A DNA stretch of 64,000 bases from positions 2,108,001-2,172,000 of the forward strand of contig OY782499.1 in assembly GCA_963677815.1 (NCBI GenBank), written 5' to 3'. Source of the DNA: JAEKNW01 sp963677815 (lineage in GTDB: Bacteria; Cloacimonadota; Cloacimonadia; Cloacimonadales; JAFGVF01). The notes under the pieces are model-generated. The model did not search any database. It was not told the origin of the DNA and worked only from the letters and a program-made list of their open reading frames with translations. This document shows, one piece after another, positions 43,116-53,900 of this stretch (its first letter is position 1; every line of letters begins with the position of its first letter). Position numbers and translations under genes: made by a program.

Positions 43116-43961
43116 ATGTCTGGAATTATATTCTTCAAAACAAAATCTTTAGAAACTATTCATCACTTCTATCATAATACTTTAAAGATGGAAGTTTGGC
43201 TTGAACAAGAAAATTGCTTCATCTATAAGAAAGGGAATTTGCTTCTAGGATTTCTTGAATCTCAAAATGCAGAAACCCAAGGCATAATAACTATCTTTGA
43301 GCAGGACAAACAAGCAATAGAAGCTTATTATCAGGAATACTCTAATTTAGTTACTCAAGATTTAAAGGTAAATGAGAAATATAAGATATATCATTTCTAT
43401 ATATGTGACCCTGAAGGTAGAAAAATTGAGTTTCAGACTTTTCTTCATCCTCTAAAAGCATATCATTCTTTAGAGAATGGATTAAAATATAGAAGGTCTA
43501 TTCGTTCTTTTCTTGATAAAAAAGTAGATAAAAGAACACTAAATCAAATTTTTGAGACTTGCAGATATAGTCCGACCTCCAGAAATAGTCAGGGTTATTA
43601 TTATTTAGTTATAGATAATAGTGAAGATTTGAAGTGGTTAGCGAACAACCGTGGTCCTGCTGGAAACCCTATTAAGAATGCTCCTTTAGCAGTCCTTGTC
43701 ATTGCAGATGATACTAAAACTATCAGACTGGCCCAGGATGCTGATATTGCAGCTACTTATTTTATGTTATCAGCTTATGCTTATGATCTAGCAACTTGTT
43801 GGATTACAGATATGGATAAAGATGCTGTTAAAGAGTATTTTAATATTCCCAAAGACTTTCATGTTTCTTGTGCTATTGCTACTGGTTATGCTAATGAAAG
43901 CAAGGATTTACCAGAAAGAAGGCAGATTGAAGAGTTTGTTTTCTATAATAGATTAAGATAA
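43116..43961 (+). CDS. VOC (glyoxalase-like) domain fused to a nitroreductase
   Basis: 281-residue fusion. Residues 1-115 follow the glyoxalase/VOC pattern (IHHFYHNTLKMEV, then YHFYICDPEGRKIEFQTF with a metal-ligand-type Glu). Residues 125-281 are a nitroreductase: RRSIRSFLDKKV for FMN, YSPTSRNSQGYYYLV, PLAVLVIADD and DADIAATYFMLSAYA. Relatives use FMN and NAD(P)H. The reaction is unknown; the VOC half could present a substrate. It lies 17 bp after fbp, with GGAG before the ATG. Confidence 0.82.
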   Translation: MSGIIFFKTKSLETIHHFYHNTLKMEVWLEQENCFIYKKGNLLLGFLESQNAETQGIITIFEQDKQAIEAYYQEYSNLVTQDLKVNEKYKIYHFYICDPEGRKIEFQTFLHPLKAYHSLENGLKYRRSIRSFLDKKVDKRTLNQIFETCRYSPTSRNSQGYYYLVIDNSEDLKWLANNRGPAGNPIKNAPLAVLVIADDTKTIRLAQDADIAATYFMLSAYAYDLATCWITDMDKDAVKEYFNIPKDFHVSCAIATGYANESKDLPERRQIEEFVFYNRLR

Positions 43962-43968
43962 ATGCATT

Positions 43969-44026
43969 CTTGATTGTTACTCTCTCTTATAATTTCCAAT
44001 GATTATATGAGAGAGTGTCAATCAAG
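43969..44026. repeat. 58-bp imperfect palindromic intergenic repeat, copy 3
   Basis: Arms of about 26 nt (TTGATTGTTACTCTCTC against GAGAGAGTGTCAATCAA) with three mismatches. The reverse complement aligns gap-free with copy 2, including the loop motif AATCATTGG. It fills the gap between the converging fusion gene and cyclase gene, and might also act as a bidirectional terminator, although T-tracts are short. Confidence 0.85.
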
Positions 44027-44050
44027 ACTTTTCGAACTTAAGACATCAAG

Positions 44051-47000
44051 CTAATCATTACTTTTTGCCTTAATCCTGTTTATTTGTTGTTCAGTGAAAT
44101 CTGCATAATTGATGTCACCTGCAGAATCAAATAAGTCATAAGCTGATTTTAGTTTTTGTAATGCGAGAGTATCATCGCCCAATATTTCATGAGTGATTGC
44201 CCAGTTAAACAAGGCTTTACCTTGGCCTATTTTATCCCCGATTTCAGTAAGAGACTCGTATTGAGTTTTATAATATTCTAATGCTTTATCATATTTTTTT
44301 TCTTCTCTTAGAATATTAGCAAGATTACCAATTGTATGGGCAACACCTTCTTTATCACCAAGTTTCTTTTGTAGATCAAGATTTGCTTGATAAATATCTT
44401 TAGCTGTATTGAAATCCTGCTTATTGAAATAGGCATCTCCCATACCGTCATTAGCATAAGTGATACCAACCTTGTCTGAGATAATTTCGGCAATTTCTTT
44501 AGCTTGTTGGAAGTAAGCTATAGCCTTATCAAAATCCTGTAAGATACTATAAATATAACCAAAGTTATATAACACAGTTTGTTCTTGTTGCTTATCACCG
44601 ATATATTTAGCCATATATAAACACTTTTCTAAGGAAGAAATTGCCTCATCATCCTTTCCTTGGGCAAAAAGTATCATGGCAATTTCAGTGTTGACTTTTG
44701 CATAACCATGCTTATCCCCTATATTCTCTGCAATTGCCAAAGCTTTATTAAAGTATTCTAGAGCATTATCTTGATTACCTTTTCTTATTTCAATTATTCC
44801 TAAAGAAGTATAAGATATTCTCAAGAAAATTCTTTTGTTGTTCTCTTGAGCTATTTTTAATAAATTTGAATAAATTTGGTGAGCTTGCTTATAGTCTGCT
44901 TTGTCCAAAGTATGTTGACCAGATATAGAGTAAAAAATAATTTTAAGAGTTATAGATAATTTATCAAAAATACTAGTAATATTATCTTGTAACTCATTGA
45001 AAAGTTCTACTTTATTAGTCATTCTATAATAATCCAACATTATCAAGTCAATTCTCATTTTCACATCAAATGATTGAATTTTATCTTTAAGCTTTTTTGC
45101 TAGTTTTATTAATTTATCATAGTCCTTTTGAATATCCAAGAGTCTTATATGAGCTAAATGTAGGAGGTCTCTGTCTTTTTGTTCAAGAAAATCTAGATTA
45201 ATTAATGAAATATGTTCTTTGACTTCCATAATCTTGTTTCTCTCTAAATCACTATTTATTATCTGCAAGAGAATCTTATTTCTTTGTTTATCATCTTTAG
45301 AAAAAGAAAGAGCTTCTTTATAATAAAAAGATGAGATAGCAAAGGAAGCTAATTTAAAGTTCTTTGAAGCTGCTAGTAAAGACCACTTAATAGCCTGAGT
45401 AGGAGATTTAGCAGAGATGTAATGATTGGCAATTACTTCATAAAAAGAATCAAGACTATCTTTGTATTCGTTAATAAAATACTTAGCTATTGTTAAATGG
45501 ATTTTCTTTTTTTCTTTAAAAAGAATAGTATTATAGATAGCATCTCTCATTAGTGAATTATTAAAAAAGTACTCAATTTCAGGTAGAATAACTTTTTTGA
45601 AAATGTGTCTATTGTTTGTTAACTTTTCCAAAACTTTTTCAATTTGAATCTGAATAAAATCTTCTGAAAATATTTCGCTAATTTGATTACTAAAGGAGAT
45701 CCCCATGATAGATGCATATTTTAATAACTGTTTAGTTTCATCATCTAATGATTCAAACTCGTTCAATAATAGGGTTTCGAATTTATTAGGTAGTTTACCA
45801 GCTCTAACTAATTGTTTAAAATCACTCACATCAAAAGTAGTGTCTGAATTATTAGTGAAGTCTTTTATTATTGAACATATTTCTTTAATATAAGCTGGAT
45901 TTTTATTGGCTAGTTTTAGTATTTCTCTCAGAGCTGCAGATGTTATGTTTAAGTTTTTACAGAGGATATATTGCCTAATTATCTTCTCATCAAATTCTAA
46001 GCTGGAGACTACTAAGGGAAGATAAATATTATATTCTTCTGAAGTTTCCGAGTCTGAAGATGTTAGACAAACATTCTTATTGTTAGTAAGAAGTTTGGGA
46101 ATAAGAGCTTTCATTAAAGATGAAGATTTATAATCTAGGCAAGACATATTTTCTACAACAAAGTACTTATGTTCAGCTAGTACAAGAACAAGAATATCTG
46201 ATAAGATATCTAAAACCATAGGAAGTGACTTCAATTTAATTTCTAGGTCTTTTTCTGTAAAAAATTCTTTGACTGGAGATAAATCAATATTTGATTCTAT
46301 CTCTTTAAGATAATCTTTTATAATAGGTAAATCATCGAATATATCATCAATGTTTTTAACCAATGCAAATACTTTATTGAACAAATTAAAAGATTTTAGT
46401 TTATCATATTCACTCAAAATAAGAATATTTATCTTCTGATTTAATATTTTATCTTTCAAATAGGTATAAAGTAAATGTGATTTACCTGAACCAGATGGGC
46501 CTTGAATAATTGTGAAATGATGCTTTTCCATCATAGATAATTCTTGTTCATAACCAATAAGCTGAGCATCTTGGAAATTTTCTTCGTAAGCAGACCAAAA
46601 ATCTGAATATTCATTACTAACATGGTAGATATCTATTTTATCTGAAATTCCTTTTACTTGAACATTTTTAACAAAATTTACTTGATAACGCCCTTTTATA
46701 TAGGGTAGAATTTCCGAGCTGAATGCAAAATCAGATTCTTTAGATTCAGCCATTAATCTAGCAGCAATATTAACACCATTACCAATAATTCCATATTCAT
46801 ACCTATTTTTCGCACCAAGGATACCACTATAAATATAGTTGTAAGTTAGACCTATTCTTGTTTTAATTCCAGCAACTTTAATTTTAGAAATCTTTAAGCA
46901 AGATGCAAAGGCTCTTTCTATATCATCCTTATGGATAAATGGTACACCAAAAGTGATTAAGATGAGATAACCTTTATCTGTGAAATCAATTTTGTTCAAG

Positions 47001-47785
47001 GTTCCATCATAAAAATAGATTATATCTTGTAGTTTAGTGAAGAATTTATTATATTCAGCAAGATCAATTTCTACTTGGTTTTCATCAGCATTTTTTAAGT
47101 GAATAAATATTACAGCCGACTTCTTTAGTTCGCCTGTAAACTTACCATTTCTTAGCCAGTTTGCTACCTTCTGAGGTATAAATTTTTCATTACAACCATT
47201 GCTTTCATTAATAGGAAAACTTTCTTGTTTGGTTAACAAAGAGCTACTACTTGTTTTAAGAGGCTTATCACCTTCTTTAAATAGTGATTCTAAAGCTGGA
47301 CCACTTATGAAATAATCAAGATGATGTTTTACATTTCCCACTATGTTAATCTTTACTTCCCCCCAAGTCGCATTACCATGAAAATCTATTGTTAAATTAT
47401 GCTGTTCTTTAAATTTTATATTTAATTGTTCTAGAGAAGTCTCCATCTCATAAAGACAAGCTGAAATACGCTCTTGAGCCTCAGATTTACTGCCAGGAAA
47501 AATTGCTAAGATTGAATCTCCTCCAAATTTAAATAAATCGCCATTATACTTATCAATAGACTTATACATTTCATCAAAATATGAATTTAATAAATCAGTT
47601 ATAATTTCTACTGAATAATGACCAGATTTGCTTACTTGTTCAGTCATTTTAGTAAAAGCTTTTACATCTGTAAATAAAACACCAGCATCTAATGTAAGGG
47701 TAAAGGGTATTTTATCAATACAGAAATCTTGAGTATCAACAATCTTATTAATGTTTTTTGGTAGAAGTTTCCAATAATTTAGCAT
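44051..47785 (-). CDS. Soluble adenylyl cyclase-like protein (tandem class III cyclase, AAA-type NTPase, TPRs)
   Basis: 1244-residue cytoplasmic protein. Residues about 20-190 are cyclase domain C1, with LFTDVKAFTKMTE and GDLFKFGGDSILAIF holding the two metal-binding Asp. Residues about 215-380 are C2, which has lost the first Asp but keeps NGVNIAARL, the transition-state Asn and Arg. C1 lacks that motif, so one active site should form between the two. An NTPase domain with GPSGSGKSH follows near 430, and at least seven TPR repeats from 930 to the end (DNALEYFNKALAIAENIGD, DKAIAYFQQAKEIAE). This is the plan of mammalian soluble adenylyl cyclase. ATG at 47785 has GGAG 9 nt upstream; an earlier ATG at 47800 has none. 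Stand-alone gene. Confidence 0.85.
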   Translation of the reverse strand: MLNYWKLLPKNINKIVDTQDFCIDKIPFTLTLDAGVLFTDVKAFTKMTEQVSKSGHYSVEIITDLLNSYFDEMYKSIDKYNGDLFKFGGDSILAIFPGSKSEAQERISACLYEMETSLEQLNIKFKEQHNLTIDFHGNATWGEVKINIVGNVKHHLDYFISGPALESLFKEGDKPLKTSSSSLLTKQESFPINESNGCNEKFIPQKVANWLRNGKFTGELKKSAVIFIHLKNADENQVEIDLAEYNKFFTKLQDIIYFYDGTLNKIDFTDKGYLILITFGVPFIHKDDIERAFASCLKISKIKVAGIKTRIGLTYNYIYSGILGAKNRYEYGIIGNGVNIAARLMAESKESDFAFSSEILPYIKGRYQVNFVKNVQVKGISDKIDIYHVSNEYSDFWSAYEENFQDAQLIGYEQELSMMEKHHFTIIQGPSGSGKSHLLYTYLKDKILNQKINILILSEYDKLKSFNLFNKVFALVKNIDDIFDDLPIIKDYLKEIESNIDLSPVKEFFTEKDLEIKLKSLPMVLDILSDILVLVLAEHKYFVVENMSCLDYKSSSLMKALIPKLLTNNKNVCLTSSDSETSEEYNIYLPLVVSSLEFDEKIIRQYILCKNLNITSAALREILKLANKNPAYIKEICSIIKDFTNNSDTTFDVSDFKQLVRAGKLPNKFETLLLNEFESLDDETKQLLKYASIMGISFSNQISEIFSEDFIQIQIEKVLEKLTNNRHIFKKVILPEIEYFFNNSLMRDAIYNTILFKEKKKIHLTIAKYFINEYKDSLDSFYEVIANHYISAKSPTQAIKWSLLAASKNFKLASFAISSFYYKEALSFSKDDKQRNKILLQIINSDLERNKIMEVKEHISLINLDFLEQKDRDLLHLAHIRLLDIQKDYDKLIKLAKKLKDKIQSFDVKMRIDLIMLDYYRMTNKVELFNELQDNITSIFDKLSITLKIIFYSISGQHTLDKADYKQAHQIYSNLLKIAQENNKRIFLRISYTSLGIIEIRKGNQDNALEYFNKALAIAENIGDKHGYAKVNTEIAMILFAQGKDDEAISSLEKCLYMAKYIGDKQQEQTVLYNFGYIYSILQDFDKAIAYFQQAKEIAEIISDKVGITYANDGMGDAYFNKQDFNTAKDIYQANLDLQKKLGDKEGVAHTIGNLANILREEKKYDKALEYYKTQYESLTEIGDKIGQGKALFNWAITHEILGDDTLALQKLKSAYDLFDSAGDINYADFTEQQINRIKAKSND

Positions 47786-47876
47786 GACATATTGCTCCAT
47801 GTTTGGCTTATTATTAATTTACATACATATTCTTGTTTTTAATTATTTATGGCAAGACTTTTTCTTAAAAGCAAGC

Positions 47877-47913
47877 AAAAAACAAAGAGAGGAATTTGAA
47901 AATCCCTCTCTTT
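47877..47913 (-). terminator. Intrinsic terminator of the giant surface protein gene
   Basis: Minus strand stem AAAGAGAGG paired with CCTCTCTTT, 12-nt loop, followed by GTTTTTTG, 20 bp past the stop codon. Confidence 0.88.
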
Positions 47914-47933
47914 ATATATTCAGTTAGTATTTA

Positions 47934-50900
47934 TTATTTATTTGTTTTTGAAGTAATGGGTTTAATCAATTTTCCATCTCTACGTAAATATCTATGAGTA
48001 TTTATAAATTCTTGAAGACTAGTTCTACCATCATTAACAAAACCGAGGATGAAATAGAATTGTCTTTGGGAATTTAAAGCAATATTTACATCAGTCCAAG
48101 TTAAGCTTGTAACATTATCTCTATATTCAAAGACACCTTCAGGGTCTTCAGAAGAATATATCAGATATTGAACATTTTCAACAGGATTTCCAGCTATTGA
48201 AGCTGTAATCTCTTGCCAGCTTAAATTCATACTTGGACCAGTCATTGATAGCATAGGATTTTGTGGTGCTGTTAAAGCATCATCTTGAGTAACAACAAAG
48301 GCTTCTCTTGTAACAACGTCAGTATATGAACCAGTTGTCATAGTTAACGTTACTGTATAGATACCAGCTTCAGCATAAGTATGTTCTGTATGTCTCTCTG
48401 TAGTTGAGTGACCATCACCAAATTCCCACAAGATTGAAGTTGTTGGCTCATCATGTCCTTCAGCTTTATTATCGAAGTAAATTGGAATACCTGGAGTATT
48501 AAATCTACCACTTGCATTGAAATTACATAAGTGATGATGGTAATTCATACCTAAATCAGCAACAGAACCATCAGGGTCAAGTTCTAATAAAGGATTACCT
48601 GCATCAATACAAGTTGAGTTTATACTCAAATGTAAATCATAACTTGGATAATCTGAGAATAATGGGTCACTATTCATATTTCCTATACCTGGAGCTATAT
48701 CCGAAGCCATTGATATATTATTGTATTCAAAACTAGCATTCATTTGTTCTCCTGAAGCAAGATCTGATTCAGCAATATTTGCACCCCAGATAATATTTTG
48801 TGATAGATATGGGCTTGCATTAGAACCACTAACAATCTTAGAGAAGCCTAAGATGTTGTTGTTTAGAATCTGAACTTGGCCGACATCACTAGCATTTAAG
48901 AAATTAGAATCAGCTCCTAAGTTATTTTCTACATGATTATGATGAATTTGACTTGTACATTCTTGACCAGATAAATCAAATGCTACTAGGTTATCAATTA
49001 GAGTGTTCCTTTCAATTTCAGCATTATTATTGCCAATAATTTTTATACCAGTTCCACAAGCTTGAATTTCAGAATTTCTAATCCATGCATTAGCAAGACT
49101 ATTGAGTGAAATACCAACTGTGTTATCTCTAGTATTAGTAGTGTGTCTTACTCTAATATTTGTTAGAACAGGTCTAGTTTCATCAGTTGAATAAAGACTT
49201 ATTCCAGTGTTTACATCTTCAGATTCAAAATCAGATAAAGCAAGTTCAACTAAACCAATAGATTTTAGAGCAATAGAACCAATTCTAGTGCTATTAGTTG
49301 TATGTCTTACTCTGATGTTGGTTAAGGTAGGTCTTACTATGTCTGTTCTGTTTAGATTTTCAATTACTATTCCTTCATCAAAGTCTTCCACTAAGACAGA
49401 ATCTAAGCTTGCTACAACCATACCAGACAGATAAATAGCTTTAGTAGAAGGTAATCTGGAAGTATTAGTTGTATGTCTTACCCTGATGTTGGTTAAAACA
49501 GGTGCTGAAGAAGCTGAAGAATATATTGAAATACCTTGGTCAATATTTTCAGATTCAAAATCATATACAATCAAATCAACATCACCTCTTGACGATAAAG
49601 CAACAGCACTTTCTCTTGAAGTATTAGTTGTATGACGTACTCTTATGTTTGTTAAGACAGGGCTTGTTTCAGAATTCCTGTTTTCATTATCAAAATCAAG
49701 TCCAGTAAGATAGTCTTCAATCTCGACATCATTGAGATTAGGTGAAACATTGCCATTAAAAGCAAGAGCAGTTCCGCCTATAGTTCTAGAAGTGTTTGTT
49801 GTATGCCTTACTCTGATGTTTGTTAGAGTTGGTGTTAATGAATCACTTGCATCGTATTGAATACCATCATAGACATTTTCTGCTACAAAGTTGTTAAGAT
49901 TAAGATTAACATTACCAATAACTCTTAAGGCAAGGGCATCTGTTCTAGAAGTATTTGTTGTATGTCTTACTCTGATGTTGGTTAAGGTAGGAGTAGAAGT
50001 CTCTACCCTATCTGAATTATTGAAATACAAACCAGTAAGATAATTCTCAACTTCTAGAGAATCAATTTCTACATCAATCTGTCCAACAAATTCAAGGGCT
50101 GTGTCTGCTAACTCTCTTGATGTATTAGTAGTATGTCTTACTCTGATATTTGTAAGGACAGGTGTAGGTGATGAATTAAGGGCATCAAAAATAATAGCTT
50201 TAGAGAAATCATCAATTTCAACTTGGCTAATATTTGGAGATGAGTTACCTTCAATACGAAGAGCAAAAGCATCTTCATTTCTAGAAGTATTAGTTGCATG
50301 TCTTACTCTAATATTTGTTAATACAGGACTTGTGTTTCCTTGATCTGATTTGATTTCAATACCATAATCAAAATCTTCTATATCAATATCATCAAGTAGA
50401 ACATTAGAGTTTTGAATCTTAAGAGCTCTCATTTCAGCTTCATTTCTTGAAGTATTTGTTGTATGTCTTACTCTGATATTTGTTAAAACAGGAACATCAG
50501 AAGATGAGTCGCCAAGTATCTCAATACCGGTATCATATTTATCAATATCAATATCTTCAATTATAGCTTGAGAAGAACCCATAATCTTTATGGCAGAATA
50601 TTGGCTATTAGCACCTTCAATGTTTAATGAAGATAAGTTTGGTGAAGCACCATTAATTTCAATTGCTTTACGTGCATTTTTGATAGATGAGTTTGTGAGA
50701 CTGGAGTTAACACTTGCTGAATTGAATTTAAGACCTTCCCACTCAGAAGTTTGTCTTTCATCATTTGTAACTGTATTAAAGATAACACCATCAGCAATTA
50801 AACCTCCATTTACAACAAAACCAGTATCTTCCATAATGTTAATTACACTTCCTTCTTCAATAGTTAATGTTGTTCCGGTTTCTACAGAAACTTGTCCATA

Positions 50901-53900
50901 AACATTGTAAGGAGAGAAAGCGACTTCCCAAGAACCGAAGTAATTACCACCCGGAATTGAAGTACCTTGTACATTTATATAATCAACATAACGAACACTA
51001 TCAGAAGCAACAACTAAGTCATTTTCATCAATATATGATACTACAAGACTAATTGAATAATCACCACCAATATTATAGTTTATGCTTGGGTTCTGTTCAT
51101 AAGAATCGGCTACATCATCATTGTCAAGATACCAAGTCCAGTGGTTTGGATTACCTTGAGTTAAATCAGTAAACTGAACAGATTGACCACTAAGAACTTC
51201 AGTATTATCAGCAACAAATTCAGCGGTAAAGGAATCGGTAATGATAATGTTTATATCTTGAGAAGTTACTAAACGACCTGACCCATCATTGACATTAACA
51301 GTAATTATCTCACTGCCAACCCAATCTACAGGTGCAAAGAGGGTTACTTCTAAACCAAGGATATTATAGTTTATATGTACATTATTCTCGATAGTCAAAG
51401 TGAGTAATGATAATGATTGTTCAGGATCATAAACATGATTTGAGAAATCAATTACTTGTCTAGTGGTTTGTAAAAGAGTTAACTCTTCTGGTAAGTCTAT
51501 AAAGTATGGAGCATCTGCAACATCGATAACAGTTACAGTAATTTGATCACTAACTTGTCCTTGATAATTATCACTGGCAGTAAATGTAATTTCTTCAATA
51601 CCAACCCAATCTTGTTCAGGACTAATCCTAACGATACCATTTATGATTGATACATAAATATGATCATTTCCAGAAATAGAGTAATTTAGATTGTCATTAT
51701 CAGCATCAGCAAAATAATTTCTAATATCTATTTCTTCATTAATTGAATCTTCATCCATAACAATATCAGGTAGGCTAGCAATTAACTCAGGTTGAGTATT
51801 AACTATACTTATGTAATTTTCTCTAAGCAGAGAATGAGATTCTGAGTTTTCATTAATTACAGTAAGTTTTACTGAATAGATTCCTCTATTTTCATAAATA
51901 AATTCTGGATTAACTTCATTACTATCTATAATTCCATCATTTTGGAAATCCCATAGATATTGAGTTATCTCTGAGTCATCTGAAGTTTGAGCTAAACTTG
52001 TAAAACTTACAGATAAGTTCTTAGGACCTGTAAGAGGTGTAGCTGAGAAATTAGCAGTTATTAATCTTTCAGTCACAATCATATTAACATTAACTAAACT
52101 AGTTAAATGTTCAGGGTCATTTGACTCAATTTCAATGATTGCATTATAATTACCTTCAGTCATATCAAAAGAAGATAATTCAATAGTAAGAGTCTCACTA
52201 TTACCAGCTGTAATAGTCATAGAACTTTCAGATATTTCTAACCATGCTACTCCATTTGCACTTATAGAAGATATTATCAAATCACTATTACCAAGATTGC
52301 TTATATCAAATTCAACTGAGTCCGTTGCAAATCTAGGAATAGAAGAAGTAATTTGTTCAACAGAAATAGCTATCTCTGGAGGGGCAATTGAAGAAGCAAT
52401 TAAAGAAACACTAACTTCTTGATTATCTGGATCATTAGATTCAATAATCAAATCTCCGGTTTGTTGACCTTCTTGACTACTATCATAAGTAACTGTTATG
52501 GATTCACTTTCTCCATTTTGAAGAACAAAAGCTCTGTTTACTACAGAGAAAACAGGATTACTTGAGCTAATCGAACTAATAGTAAGTGGAGCATAACCCT
52601 GATTAGTCACTTGAATATTTTTAACTTTTGCATAACCAATATAGGTCTGACCAAAGTTTAACTGGTCATTGATTGATATTACAGGATCTCCAGACATCAT
52701 TGTTAATGAAGTTGTTCTTTGACCTTGAAGAATATTACTATCCTCATCATAAATTGATAATTTTACACTATAATCACCAAGCTGGCTATCTGTAGGGAAC
52801 TGTAAGCTAGCACTTGCTTGATAATTTGATGTTACAGATAAGTCATAATTTTCTTCATAAGAATCAACAAGTGTGTTATCTACAGAATACAATTCATAAA
52901 GAGCTCTTACTTCATGATTATACAGTTGAGTTGTAAGAAGAGCAGTAACTTCAATTTCTTCACCTGGATAGAAACTTGTTCTATCTAAAGTAAGAGAATT
53001 TATTGAAGCATATATAGGCTCTTGATTGAATACAAATTGTCCCCACATAACTTTTGATGTTCCAGTATCGTTTCCGTTAACATCTAAAGATATTTCTATT
53101 TCATTAGCTACATTATTTCCTAAATTAATCAGTTGAGGGTCAATCATAAATTCTGTAATCGAATAGTTATTGCTTGAACCAATTAATTGTCCGACCCATG
53201 AGCCATTAACAAAGACATAATTTACTTCGTTTGTATCAATATCATAAACTCTAATTCTTAGTTTAGCATAATCAATAGCTTCTTCATTTGTATAAATAAA
53301 GAATTCAACAGGAGCATTAGCATAATTTTCATTAATTGCTACCCCTAAATCATTATCTGCTTGTTCAACAAAGTCATTACCAGCATTATCAGTTTCAGTG
53401 AAATTGAAGTTAGAGTGATTTAAGGTAACTGGTATTGAAATTTGACTATTATCTGGATCATTAGAATTTATTCTAAGGTAACCAAAATAAGTACCATAAT
53501 CAATATCTCTTGTATCAACAGTGATAATGATATTTTGGCTTTGACCAACAGCTATCAATCCCTCTGAATGTGAAAGTGATAACCATGGGATTTGCATACT
53601 TTCTGAAGTGAAAGAATAGTCTAAATCTGATTGACCATTATTGCTTAACTGAATTTCGTCATAGATTAGAGTGTTATCAAGAATGAACCAATCTAAGCTA
53701 TTCTTATCAACTTCTATCTGAGGAACATAGACTCCTGAACCAGACATTTGAATTTCTAATTCATCAGTATTAACAGCATTTGAGCTGATAGTTAATATCG
53801 CAGAATCAATATTGTTTCCACTAGGACTATAACGTACGGTAATATCCTTATTAGCTCCAGGCTGAACATTTATTGGACGATCTTGACTAGGATTAGAAAG

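Noticed and set aside
49207..50343. Plus-strand ORFs opposite the repeat array
   Set aside because: They are antisense by-products of the repetitive coding region, with no ribosome binding sites or recognisable products.
49120..50510. CRISPR-like regular array of conserved segments and variable spacers
   Set aside because: The conserved segments are in frame in a long gene, differ mainly at synonymous positions, and are separated by coding sequence of 159 or 171 bp; this is a protein repeat.
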